From VRUE01 sp047519745 (GTDB lineage Bacteria > Actinomycetota > Thermoleophilia > Solirubrobacterales > 70-9), in contig JAPVSJ010000063.1 in the NCBI GenBank assembly GCA_047519745.1, positions 1 to 42,567 of the forward strand: a stretch of DNA of 42,567 nt. The letters are read 5' to 3'. Each line of letters opens with the position of its first letter. The first letter of the stretch is position 1. Under the pieces are notes generated by a model. The model did no database searches. It worked only from the letters and a program-made list of their open reading frames with translations, and had not been told where the DNA came from. A program made the position numbers and the translations under genes. Below, in pieces: positions 16,007-23,864 of the stretch.

Positions 16007-17631
16007 TACTTGAACTGGAAGCTGGTCAGGTCCTGGCCAAAGGTCGGGTTGAAGATCACCTTGTCGAGGTCGATCTGGCTGGAGACGAAGGTCGAGACCG
16101 TGTTGGTGCCGTAGGGGGCCCAGGGGGCCTGTTCCATGAATTCACGGTCCAGCTTCGCGTATTCGGCTTCCTGCTTGGGCCCGAACTGTTCGGCGGCGAG
16201 CCTGGCGATTTTTGCGTTCAGCTTGGGATCGTCGATCTGGGCGAGGTTGGTGTTGCCGATCGGGGCGATGCTCTTTCCGGAGAGCTGCAACTGGAACCAG
16301 TCGTTGGGATGCGGGTAGTCGGCGAACCAGTTGGTCCAGCCGGTGTCGAGGTCGGGGGTCGAGGTGTTGCTGATCAGCTGGAAGTAGACGCCGGCGTTGA
16401 TCGTCTTCAGCTTCGCGTTGAAGCCGAGTTCGCTGAGGACGCCCTGGTAGTAGGCGCCGGCTTTGTCGTTGGGGCTTTCGCTGTCGACCCAGACGGTGAT
16501 GTTGCGATCCGTCGGGTTGGCCTGGGCGATCAGTTCCCTGGCCTTGGCCATGTTGTGCGGGTAGAGGTCGAACGCTTCGTGACCCGGCATCTCTTCGGGC
16601 AGGATCTGGTGGCTGGCGGCAAGCGCGCCGGAGTAGATCCGTTCAAGCGCCGCGTCGTCCACGGCGTAGTTGACCGCCTGGCGCACTTTGAGGTCGTCGA
16701 ACGGGGGCTTGCTGGTGTTCATCCAGAAGTAGTAGGTGTTGATCGGGTGCTCGACCCGGAACTGGGTGCCTTCGTACTTGTCCTTGATCTTGTTGTAGAG
16801 GTCCGCCGGCAGGATGCTCTGCATCCAGTCCGACTTACCGCGTTCGATTTCGTTGACCGAGGTCGATTTGTTGCGGACCACCGTGATCTCGATCTTGTCG
16901 ACATGCCCGCCGGGGAGGTCGGGCATCAGCTTGCCGTTGTTCTTCGCCCACTGCGGGTTGCGTTCATAGGTCCAGCCGCGGCCGGGCTCGACCTTGGCGA
17001 TCACGTAGGGCCCGGTGGCCGGCGGCGGGTCGTTGGTCAGGTTCTTCGCCGGGGTGCCGCTGGGCAGAAGGGCGACGTAGAGCAGCGCCAGCTCGTTGGT
17101 GAAGGTGCCGCGCGGCTGCGTCAGGTGGATCACGATCTCGCCGGTCTTGTCGTCGGTTTCGATCCCAGGGATGCCGCCACGCTTGGTTTCGGCGAACTTT
17201 TCGGCGCCGACGATCCCCGTGTAGAAGCCGGAGCCGGGCGAGTTGAGCTTGAAGACGCGTTCGACCGTGCTGGCGAAATCGGAGGCCTTGACCGGGGTGC
17301 CGTCGGAGTACTTGAGCCCCTTGCGCAGCGTCAGCGTGTAGGTCTTGCCGCCATCGCTGATCTTGGGCAGGCTCTCGGCCAGCGCCGGGACCACTTCCGT
17401 GCCCGCCTTGCCGTCCGCATGGGCATAGGTCAGCAGCGGCAGGTAGGTGTTGTACATCGCGGTCAGGCCTTCGGCCGTGTAGGCGCTGGTCGGATCGAGT
17501 TCGGTGGAGGAGGCGTAGGTCCCGTGCAGCGTGCCGCCCTCCTTGCCACCCGAGCCGCTGCCACACGACGCGAGGCCGAGAGCGATGACCACCAGTCCGA
17601 CAACAGCAAGAGCTGCGCGCAGCTTCCTCAC
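16006..17631 (-). CDS. ABC transporter solute-binding lipoprotein, family 5 (peptide type)
   Basis: 541 residues. It begins with a lipoprotein signal: positive residues, a hydrophobic stretch, and lipobox LASC with C23 as the lipidation site. A Gly/Ser linker follows. The mature part shows family-5 features such as LTLRKGLKYSDGTPVKASDF and VNYAVDDAAL, typical of DppA/OppA proteins. It captures the substrate outside the membrane for the two permeases; peptides are the usual ligand, but the class also binds nickel or sugars. The GTG start at 17631 has a strong GGAGG seven bases upstream, inside the end of the preceding gene. Confidence 0.92.
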   Translation of the reverse strand: MRKLRAALAVVGLVVIALGLASCGSGSGGKEGGTLHGTYASSTELDPTSAYTAEGLTAMYNTYLPLLTYAHADGKAGTEVVPALAESLPKISDGGKTYTLTLRKGLKYSDGTPVKASDFASTVERVFKLNSPGSGFYTGIVGAEKFAETKRGGIPGIETDDKTGEIVIHLTQPRGTFTNELALLYVALLPSGTPAKNLTNDPPPATGPYVIAKVEPGRGWTYERNPQWAKNNGKLMPDLPGGHVDKIEITVVRNKSTSVNEIERGKSDWMQSILPADLYNKIKDKYEGTQFRVEHPINTYYFWMNTSKPPFDDLKVRQAVNYAVDDAALERIYSGALAASHQILPEEMPGHEAFDLYPHNMAKARELIAQANPTDRNITVWVDSESPNDKAGAYYQGVLSELGFNAKLKTINAGVYFQLISNTSTPDLDTGWTNWFADYPHPNDWFQLQLSGKSIAPIGNTNLAQIDDPKLNAKIARLAAEQFGPKQEAEYAKLDREFMEQAPWAPYGTNTVSTFVSSQIDLDKVIFNPTFGQDLTSFQFK

Positions 17632-17632
17632 G

Positions 17633-18940
17633 TCATGACCTCCGTTGTGGACCCGGCAGGGCCTCTGCGGGAATTAACTCCACCATAATCTCGTCGTCGG
17701 CGGCGTCAAAGTCCCCTGGACCTTCTTTTGCGCTGTCCAGCGGCCAATTCCTGCCCAGCACAAGGGCCGAGACGACGACGATGACCATCACCCCGGCCCC
17801 CGCCACGAAGAATGCCGCGCGCGGGCTCCATTGCGTCGCGATCAGGCCGCCGAGCACATAGCCGATGCCGGGCGTCGCCGAGGCGGACGATTCGAGCGTG
17901 CCGAGCACGCGTGCCTGCATCGCCGGCGCGGTCAGCTCCTGCACGGCGCTGATCACGGCGACCCATTGGATGCCATTGCCGAGGCCGCCGACGGCTGACG
18001 CTCCGCAGGCAACGGCGAGCACCGGCGCTGCCGCCATGCCGAGGTAACCGGCGCCGATGGCGACGGTGCTGAAGAAGAGAAGAACCGGTAGCGAGGCGCG
18101 GCGGAGCCTTGCGAAGACGACGCTGCCGGCCACCATCCCGACCCCCCAGCTGGCGAGCAGGATGCCGTACCCCGTGTCGCCCGCCCCGAGCGTTTCCTTT
18201 GCGTAGATCACCTCGATCGGGACCACGACCGAGAAGAAGATCAGCGCCCCCGCCTCGGCGGCGAGCAGGCGCCGCAGGGTCGGGTTGCGGCGGATGTAGC
18301 CGAGGCCGGCGCGCACGCGCTCGCGTAGGCCGGCCTCGGGGTCTGGCTCGGGCTGGGGCAGCGGCCTCGCGGTCAGCAGGATCCAGCCGATCAGGTAGAA
18401 GGAGGCGGCGTCCAGCAGCAGCGCCGACTGGACGCCGAAGGCGGCGACCACCGCGCCGGCCAGCGCCGGGCCGACGGCGACGCCGGCGGTGAAAGCGATG
18501 TTGAGCACCGCGTTGCCGGCACGCAGCTCGCCCTCCGGCTCGAGCAGGGCGGCGGTGACGGCGCGGGTCAGCGTCTTCGCGGTGAGCGCCAGGGCGCCGT
18601 CGATCGCGGCGACGGCGACCACCGCGGCCAGCGAGAAGTGATCGGCGAGCAGGGCGAGGACGCCGAACGCCGCCGCCTCGGCGGCGTAGATCGCCGGCAG
18701 CACGAGGCGGGGTGGGGGGCGCTCGAGGCGAGCGACGAAGAACGGCGTCAACAGCGCCGGCAGGAAGCCGGTCCCGATGAAGAGCAACGCCGTCGCCAGG
18801 GCGCTGCCGGTCCGGTCGAAGACGAGCAGCGAGAGGGCGACGACGCCGAGCCAGTCGCCCATCTCGTTGACCGCGTAGGAGATCGCCAGCCGCCGGAACG
18901 CGGGCCTCCGCAAGGGGTCTCTCAGGCGTGGATTACCCAT
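17633..18940 (-). CDS. MFS transporter (EntS-like MFS_3 family)
   Basis: 435 residues from ATG 18940, preceded by GGAC at good spacing. The N-terminus FRRLAISYAVNEMGDWLGVV and DRTGSALATALLFIGTGFLP is typical of the MFS_3 subfamily that includes enterobactin exporter EntS and macrolide efflux proteins. About twelve helices are evident and the C-terminal tail is acidic. It ends one base before the start of the solute-binding protein gene and so is the first gene of the six-gene operon. Export of a metabolite linked to the importer is possible but unproven. Confidence 0.85.
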   Translation of the reverse strand: MGNPRLRDPLRRPAFRRLAISYAVNEMGDWLGVVALSLLVFDRTGSALATALLFIGTGFLPALLTPFFVARLERPPPRLVLPAIYAAEAAAFGVLALLADHFSLAAVVAVAAIDGALALTAKTLTRAVTAALLEPEGELRAGNAVLNIAFTAGVAVGPALAGAVVAAFGVQSALLLDAASFYLIGWILLTARPLPQPEPDPEAGLRERVRAGLGYIRRNPTLRRLLAAEAGALIFFSVVVPIEVIYAKETLGAGDTGYGILLASWGVGMVAGSVVFARLRRASLPVLLFFSTVAIGAGYLGMAAAPVLAVACGASAVGGLGNGIQWVAVISAVQELTAPAMQARVLGTLESSASATPGIGYVLGGLIATQWSPRAAFFVAGAGVMVIVVVSALVLGRNWPLDSAKEGPGDFDAADDEIMVELIPAEALPGPQRRS

Positions 18941-18960
18941 TAATAAGTCCAAGTCCTACA

Positions 18961-19200
18961 ACGTTTATGCACAAGTTTCATTGCAGATGCACAGGTTTCC
19001 GCCGGGTTGTGCTACAAACTTCACAGCAGATCGAAGAGATACCTCGCCGAAACTTGTGCGAGCCAGACAAATGGGCTTCGACCGAAGGGATTAACCAAAT
19101 GGCCTGGAAACGATAAAGACTTAGAAGTTATGGCAGGGGCCGTTTGGTGCCCGCCTACCAGTTTCGAAGGGCGCCTTACGGCGCCCTTCGCGCTTTTTGG
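18961..19200 (+). ncRNA. Candidate structured RNA or leader ending in a terminator
   Basis: This AT-richer gap of 460 bases between divergent genes holds strong RNA-like pairing. GCACAAGTTT (18969-18978) is perfectly complementary to AAACTTGTGC (19050-19059). A near copy, GCACAGGTTT (18989-18998), can pair with the same segment using one G-U, so two exclusive folds exist. CCAAATGGCC (19095-19104) pairs with GGCCGTTTGG (19138-19147) with one G-U. A strong intrinsic terminator follows. It may be a small RNA, or a regulatory leader for the HD-GYP gene 200 bases downstream. No known riboswitch class was recognised; strand is inferred from the T-run. Confidence 0.5.
19165..19197 (+). terminator. 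Intrinsic terminator
   Basis: A perfect 11-bp stem CGAAGGGCGCC/GGCGCCCTTCG with a TTAC loop (19165-19190) is followed by CGCTTTTT. It is the clearest T-tailed terminator in the window. No protein gene precedes it on this strand, which implies an RNA transcript upstream. Confidence 0.8.
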
Positions 19201-19400
19201 ACCCGATCGCGCGGCTTTGTGCAGGAATTGCAAGGTATTGGCCAGGTTGTCTAGGTGGGTTGTAGGGGCCATGGCGAGCGACTACCTTGATACTGCAAGT
19301 TGCGGTCGTTGCCAGCTTCGCCTCCGGTCAGAGGAATCGCGCATTGCGCGCGAAATCCCCAGATACCGGGCCGGGGCACGGCAACCGGCCAAGCGCGACC

Positions 19401-20807
19401 ATGGAAAACGAGCGGCCCACACGTTTGAGCAACGCGCTCTTGGCGCTCGCCCTCGTCGGCGTCGTCGTCGCCGCCATCTGGCAGGCGCCCAACGCCGATT
19501 GGAACCTGGCCCTGTTCGGCATCCTGCTCGGCTTCTCGGCCTTCAGCGACATCATGTCGATCGAGACCGAGTCGCACCTGAAGATCTCCGGCAACTTCCT
19601 CGCTCTCGTCCTCGCCATGGTCCTGCTGGGCGGCACGCCGGCGGCGCTGATCGGCATCATCTCGATCTTCGCCGGCTGGCTTCGCTTCCGCGAAGGCCTG
19701 CACGACCTGCTCGTCAACTCCCTCACCTTCACCGCTTTCCCGCTGATCGTCGGCGTCGCCTTCCACGAAGTGATCGTGGCGACCCAGATCGTCCCCTCCG
19801 AACCGGCCTATTACGTCCTCGTCTTCGGCGCCTTCCTGGCGGCGCTGGCGATCAACTTCACGATGATCGGCGCCTATACCTATTACCTGGAGCGGGCGCC
19901 CTTCTTCGAAAAAGTCCGCACAGTGCTGATCCCGCTGCTGCCCTCCGAGCTCGCGGCGGCGCTGATGGCCGTCGGCGTCGCCTTCATCTACAACGAAATC
20001 GGCCTGGCGGGGGTCGCCCTGTTCGGCATCGTCCTGGTCATCTTCCAGTACCTGTTGGGGGCCTTGCTCAAGTCACAGGACCGCGCTCGCGAGCTCGAGG
20101 TGCGGACCAACCAGCTGGCCAGCTTCCAGGTCGGCATGTTGAGCGCGCTGCTGCGCACGCTCGACCTGCGGGACCAGATGACCGCGCGTCACAGCGCCGC
20201 CGTCGCGCGCTACTCGCGGGCGATCGCCCAGAAGGCCGGCTTCTCCAAGCGCGAGGAGGAGCTGGTCCACATCGCCGCGCTGCTGCACGACATCGGCAAG
20301 TTCATCCTTCCCGACCGGATCCTGAAGGCCAACGTGCCGCTGACCGACGAAGACTGGATGCTGATCCGCCGCCACCCGCAGCAGGGCGCCCGCGTCGTCT
20401 CCTCGCTGGACGGCTACGGCCCGGTTGCCGACATCATCCTCGCCCACCACGAGCGGATCGACGGCAAAGGCTACCCGCGCGGCCTGGAAGGGGACGCGAT
20501 TCCCGAGCTGGCGCGGATCATCTCCGTCGCCGACACCTACGACGTGATGACCGCGCGCGACTCCTACCGCACCCCGACCTCGAGCTACGAGGCGATCCAG
20601 GAGCTGCGCCGCGTCTCCGGCAAACAGCTCGACGCGCGCTTCGTCGAGGTCTTCATCGAGCTGCTCGAGGACCAGGACGTCTCCTTCCGCCACGGCGAGG
20701 AGGCCGACTTCGAGAAAGAGCTGTCGCTGGAAGCGCGGATCGCCGAGACCGCGAACCCGGGCGTCGATTCCGGGCGTTTCCAAGTCGCCGGCGTTTCGGT
20801 CGGGTAG
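19401..20807 (+). CDS. HD-GYP domain membrane protein (putative c-di-GMP phosphodiesterase)
   Basis: 468 residues from ATG 19401. The first ~230 residues contain about seven hydrophobic segments (ALLALALVGVVVAAIW, FLALVLAMVLLGG, VALFGIVLVIFQYLLGALL) and probably form a membrane sensor. A short coiled linker precedes the HD domain: HDIGK (H296-D297) with HIAALLHDIGKFILPDRIL, RRHPQQGARVV, and the family-defining HHERIDGKGYPRGL. HD-GYP proteins hydrolyse cyclic di-GMP; the HD pair and second-shell residues are intact, so activity is plausible. No receiver domain is present. A structured RNA candidate with a terminator lies 200 bases upstream. Confidence 0.88.
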   Translation: MENERPTRLSNALLALALVGVVVAAIWQAPNADWNLALFGILLGFSAFSDIMSIETESHLKISGNFLALVLAMVLLGGTPAALIGIISIFAGWLRFREGLHDLLVNSLTFTAFPLIVGVAFHEVIVATQIVPSEPAYYVLVFGAFLAALAINFTMIGAYTYYLERAPFFEKVRTVLIPLLPSELAAALMAVGVAFIYNEIGLAGVALFGIVLVIFQYLLGALLKSQDRARELEVRTNQLASFQVGMLSALLRTLDLRDQMTARHSAAVARYSRAIAQKAGFSKREEELVHIAALLHDIGKFILPDRILKANVPLTDEDWMLIRRHPQQGARVVSSLDGYGPVADIILAHHERIDGKGYPRGLEGDAIPELARIISVADTYDVMTARDSYRTPTSSYEAIQELRRVSGKQLDARFVEVFIELLEDQDVSFRHGEEADFEKELSLEARIAETANPGVDSGRFQVAGVSVG

Positions 20808-20833
20808 ACCCCGGTCGGATACGGTTGCGGCGC

Positions 20834-21868
20834 ATGCGCGCCGTCACCTTTCAGGCACCCGGCGAGGTTCGGATCGAGGAGAAGCCCGATCCCGAGGTCG
20901 TCGCCGCCGACGACGCGGTGGTCCGGGTCGAGGCGAGTGGGATCTGCGGCTCGGACCTCCACATCTACCACGGCCGTGTCCCGGTCGAGCCCGGCTTCAC
21001 GATCGGGCACGAGTTCGTCGGCACGGTTCTCGTCGCGGGGCCCGACGTCGAGCGCGTCGCCGCCGGCGACCGTGTGCTCGGCTGCTTCCACACCGCCTGC
21101 GCCACCTGCGTCGCCTGCCTGCGCGGCGACTACCACCGCTGCGAGCACGGTCAGACCTTCGGTCACGGCTCGCACCTGGGCGATCTGCAGGGCGCCCAGG
21201 CCGAGCAGCTTCTGGTCCCGCGAGCCAACCTGACCCTGCGGCGGGTCCCGGAGGGGATGTCCGACGAGGTGGCGCTCTTCGCCGGCGACGTGATGGGGAC
21301 CGGCTACCACGCGATCGCCCACGCCGGCACGCATGCCGGCGACACCGTCGCCGTGCTCGGCCTCGGCCCGGTCGGGCTCTGCGCGGTCCAGGCGGCTTTC
21401 GCGGCGGGAGCGGTCAAGGTCTTCGCGATCGACTCGGTGGGGGAGCGGCTCTCGATGGCCGAGCGCTTCGGCGCTGTCCCTCTCCACCTCGGCGAGGACG
21501 AGCCGAAGCGGGCCGTGCGCGGGGCGACCGAGGGTCGCGGTGTCGACGTCGTCGTCGATGCGGTCGGCGACCCCGGGCCGCTGGCGATGGCGGTCAGCCT
21601 CGCCCGCGACGCCGGCACCGTGTCGGGAATCGGGGCCTACGCGGGCAAGGGCGAGGTTCCGCTCGGCCTCGCCTGGCTCAAGGGCCTGACGCTGCGGCTC
21701 GGCCTCGCCAACGTGATCGCCCACGTCGACCGCGTGCTCGGCCTGCTCGAGGCCGGCAAGCTCGACCCCTCGCCGCTCGTCACCCACCACATGAAGCTCG
21801 CGCAGGCGGCGGAGGCCTACGAGCTCTACGACCAGCGGGAAGCGCTGAAGATCGTCTTGACGCCGTAG
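20834..21868 (+). CDS. Zinc-dependent alcohol dehydrogenase (MDR family)
   Basis: 344 residues. The catalytic-zinc region ASGICGSDLHIYHG is followed by IGHEFVG. The structural-zinc cysteines ACATCVACLRGDYHRC follow (C-x2-C-x2-C-x7-C), then the Rossmann motif VLGLGPVGLCAVQ near residue 172. All zinc ligands appear to be present. Such enzymes oxidise alcohols or polyols with NAD(P); the L-threonine/sorbitol/formaldehyde-like branch is the best match by eye, but the substrate is unknown. The ATG lies 26 bases after the HD-GYP stop, so they may be cotranscribed. Confidence 0.9.
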   Translation: MRAVTFQAPGEVRIEEKPDPEVVAADDAVVRVEASGICGSDLHIYHGRVPVEPGFTIGHEFVGTVLVAGPDVERVAAGDRVLGCFHTACATCVACLRGDYHRCEHGQTFGHGSHLGDLQGAQAEQLLVPRANLTLRRVPEGMSDEVALFAGDVMGTGYHAIAHAGTHAGDTVAVLGLGPVGLCAVQAAFAAGAVKVFAIDSVGERLSMAERFGAVPLHLGEDEPKRAVRGATEGRGVDVVVDAVGDPGPLAMAVSLARDAGTVSGIGAYAGKGEVPLGLAWLKGLTLRLGLANVIAHVDRVLGLLEAGKLDPSPLVTHHMKLAQAAEAYELYDQREALKIVLTP

Positions 21869-21881
21869 CTGCTTCGGCGAT

Positions 21882-21910
21882 TTGTGAAATCTCGCGTTTC
21901 TCTCTACAGT
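21882..21910 (+). promoter_or_regulatory. Sigma-A type promoter for the TIMP-like gene
   Basis: TTGTGA (21882-21887), a 17-base spacer, then TACAGT (21905-21910). The GTG start at 21917 falls seven bases after the -10, where transcription should begin, so the message is probably leaderless. Confidence 0.7.
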
Positions 21911-21916
21911 GGGATT

Positions 21917-22297
21917 GTGCGGTTGAGGCGCTGCGCAATCGCGGCAGTTGTCGTCTTGGGCGCCCTGGTCTTTGCCGGGAGCGCCCAGGCGTGCTCCTGC
22001 GCGCGGATGACGCGTGGCGAGGCCATCAAGCAGGCAGACGCGGCAATCGCCGGTGAACTCGTGAAGGTGGTTCCGCGGGACCGCCGGCGGGCGGTTTTCC
22101 GGTACCGGGTGCAGCGGGTCTATAAGAGCGCCGGCGGAATCCGCGTAGGCAGGGTCGTCTCCGTCAGCAGCGCTCGGGACTCTGCCGCCTGCGGCTTGCC
22201 CACCCAGACCGGACGCCGCTATGGGCTGCTGCTGTCGTGGTCGGGCAAAGGCTGGACCAGCGGGGTGTGCGGCCTCTTGCGTGGCTGTGATAGTTGA
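21917..22297 (+). CDS. Secreted TIMP/NTR-like domain protein
   Basis: 126 residues from GTG 21917, chosen because it coincides with the predicted transcription start; a GTG at 21884 would overlap the promoter. A signal peptide (RCAIAAVVVLGALVFAGSAQA) is followed directly by CSCARMTRGEAIKQADAAIA. A Cys-x-Cys at the mature N-terminus, then strands such as AVFRYRVQRVYKS, then CGLPTQTGRRYGLLLSW and TSGVCGLLRGC fit the bacterial TIMP-like (NTR/OB) family. Six cysteines would form extracytoplasmic disulfides. In animals TIMPs inhibit metalloproteases; the bacterial role is unknown. Confidence 0.7.
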   Translation: MRLRRCAIAAVVVLGALVFAGSAQACSCARMTRGEAIKQADAAIAGELVKVVPRDRRRAVFRYRVQRVYKSAGGIRVGRVVSVSSARDSAACGLPTQTGRRYGLLLSWSGKGWTSGVCGLLRGCDS

Positions 22298-22322
22298 CTA
22301 ACACACTGGCCCCTTCTATTGT
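22294..22322 (+). promoter_or_regulatory. Sigma-A type promoter for the GntR-yrbE operon
   Basis: TTGACT (22294-22299), a 17-base spacer and TATTGT (22317-22322), close to consensus. The -35 overlaps the stop of the TIMP-like gene. The ATG at 22332 is 9 bases beyond the -10, giving a leader of only a few bases or none. Confidence 0.75.
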
Positions 22323-22331
22323 GTCGTTTCA

Positions 22332-23063
22332 ATGGCACAGCAGGCCGCGCATGAGCTGAACCCGTTTTCGATCGATCCGAACGACGAGCTGCCGGTCGGG
22401 CTGCAGCTGACCTGGCGCCTGCGGGCGCTGATCGCCACCGGCCACCTCGCCTCCGGTGAGCGGCTGCCCAGCTTCCGGCGCCTTTCCGACTGGGCCGGCG
22501 TCAACGTCAACACCGTGCGCGCCGTCTACGCCGGGCTCGAGCGCGAGGGGCTCGTGGTCAGCCGCCAGGGCCAGGGCACGTTCGTCGCCGAGGGCATCGA
22601 GCCCGCCGCGCAGTTGGAGGAGATCGCGACCGACGCCCTGCGCCGGGCCCACGACGCCGGCATCAGCCCGCGCGAGCTGGCGGTTGTCGCCGCGGCCTGC
22701 GCGAGCATGCCGGGCGGGCTGGATGACATCCCGGCGACCGCGCCGAGCGAGCTCCCCGACCTGGCCGATGAGGGAGAGGCGATCGAGGTGCGACACGAGC
22801 TGCGCCGCCAGATCGCCCGGCTCGAGGCCGAGCTGGCCACCTACCCGCATGACCTGCCGCGCGACCTGCCGACCGCGCCGCGCCGCGCCAGCGCCCACGT
22901 CGCCAAGGTGGAGGAGCTCGAGCAGACCCGCGACACGCTGATCGCGCAGCTCTCGCGCGCCCAACGGGCCGCCGAGCAACGGGCGCGGCAGGCGGGGCGC
23001 GAAAGAGCCAGGGACGCCAGCCCGCTGGAGCGGGCGACGAGCTGGTGGCGGCACAAGCTGTGA
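22332..23063 (+). CDS. GntR-family regulator with C-terminal coiled coil
   Basis: 243 residues. Residues about 20-85 form a GntR winged helix: LPVGLQLTWRLRALIATGHL, then GERLPSFRRLSDWAGVNVNT, then VRAVYAGLEREGLVVSRQGQ and GTF. The rest lacks an FCD, UTRA or aminotransferase domain. It is instead charged and helical (ELRRQIARLEAELATYP, VEELEQTRDTLIAQLSRAQR), suggesting dimerisation by a coiled coil. The stop overlaps the GTG of the first YrbE gene (GTGA, 23060-23063), so it is translated with the permease genes and may autoregulate them. The ligand is unknown. Confidence 0.82.
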   Translation: MAQQAAHELNPFSIDPNDELPVGLQLTWRLRALIATGHLASGERLPSFRRLSDWAGVNVNTVRAVYAGLEREGLVVSRQGQGTFVAEGIEPAAQLEEIATDALRRAHDAGISPRELAVVAAACASMPGGLDDIPATAPSELPDLADEGEAIEVRHELRRQIARLEAELATYPHDLPRDLPTAPRRASAHVAKVEELEQTRDTLIAQLSRAQRAAEQRARQAGRERARDASPLERATSWWRHKL

Positions 23064-23851
23064 CGAGAGCCCTGCTGCCCGCCAAGTCGTTCTTCGAGCA
23101 GGTCGGAGAGATGATGATCCTGACCGCGAAGACGATCGTCTCGGCGATCAGGCCGCCCTACCCCTACGGCGAGGAGTTGGTCGGCCAGTTCCTCTTCGTG
23201 CTCAAGCTCTCCTGGTTTCCGATGACGATCTCGACCTTTGCCCTCTGCCTTGGTGCGCCGGGGCTGCAGGCGGCGGGCATCCTCAACCTCTTCGGCGCGC
23301 TCGACCGGCTCGGCGGCTTCTTCGTCGTCATCGCGGTCCGCCAGATCGGGCCGATCGTCACCGCGATCGTCGTCGGTGGCGTCGCCGGCACCGCGATAAC
23401 CGCCGACCTCGGCGCCCGCAAGATCCGCGAGGAGCTCGACGCCCTGCAGGTGCTCGGCGTCGATCCGATCAAGAACCTGGTCGTGCCTAGGTTCCTGGCG
23501 CTGATCATCATCACCGGGCTGCTCGATGTCTTCGCGATCGTCTTCGGCCTCAGCGCGGGGATCGCCGCCGAGCTGATCTACGGCCAGTCGCTGGGCGGGT
23601 TCTTCGCGACGCTCTTCACCAACGCGCTGGTTACCGATGTCTGGGGCTCGGTGTTGATGTGCTCGCTGTTCGGAGGAATCGTCGCGGTCGTCTGCTGCTA
23701 CAAGGGGATGACCGCGACCGGCGGCGCCGCGGGGGTCGGCCGTGCGGTCAACCAGGCGGTTGTGATCGCCTTCATGGGCGTCTTCTTCTTCCTCTACGTC
23801 TTCACGGCCGTACTGCTCGCCACCAATCCAGAACTGCAGTCGATCCGGTGA
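23060..23851 (+). CDS. MlaE/YrbE-family lipid ABC transporter permease (first of pair)
   Basis: 263 residues from GTG 23060, which overlaps the stop of the GntR gene. It has five to six hydrophobic helices and the MlaE family core: RQIGPIVTAIVVGGVAGTAI, then DLGARKIREELDALQVLGVD, the conserved cytoplasmic motif that meets the ATPase. In actinobacteria YrbE proteins form the membrane channel of Mce lipid or steroid importers. Here it is followed after 13 bases by a second YrbE. No mce, MlaF ATPase or MlaD-type gene is seen next to it. Confidence 0.88.
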   Translation: MTRALLPAKSFFEQVGEMMILTAKTIVSAIRPPYPYGEELVGQFLFVLKLSWFPMTISTFALCLGAPGLQAAGILNLFGALDRLGGFFVVIAVRQIGPIVTAIVVGGVAGTAITADLGARKIREELDALQVLGVDPIKNLVVPRFLALIIITGLLDVFAIVFGLSAGIAAELIYGQSLGGFFATLFTNALVTDVWGSVLMCSLFGGIVAVVCCYKGMTATGGAAGVGRAVNQAVVIAFMGVFFFLYVFTAVLLATNPELQSIR

Positions 23852-23864
23852 TGGGCGGGCGGCG

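Noticed and set aside
18961..19400. Cyclic di-GMP (GEMM) riboswitch before the HD-GYP gene
   Set aside because: The conserved GEMM segments around its two helices are not found on either strand.
19007..21868. A 953-codon open frame running across the RNA candidate, the HD-GYP gene and the dehydrogenase
   Set aside because: Only its last 344 codons are protein-like; the first part is an out-of-frame, Arg-rich reading of the HD-GYP gene and the RNA region.
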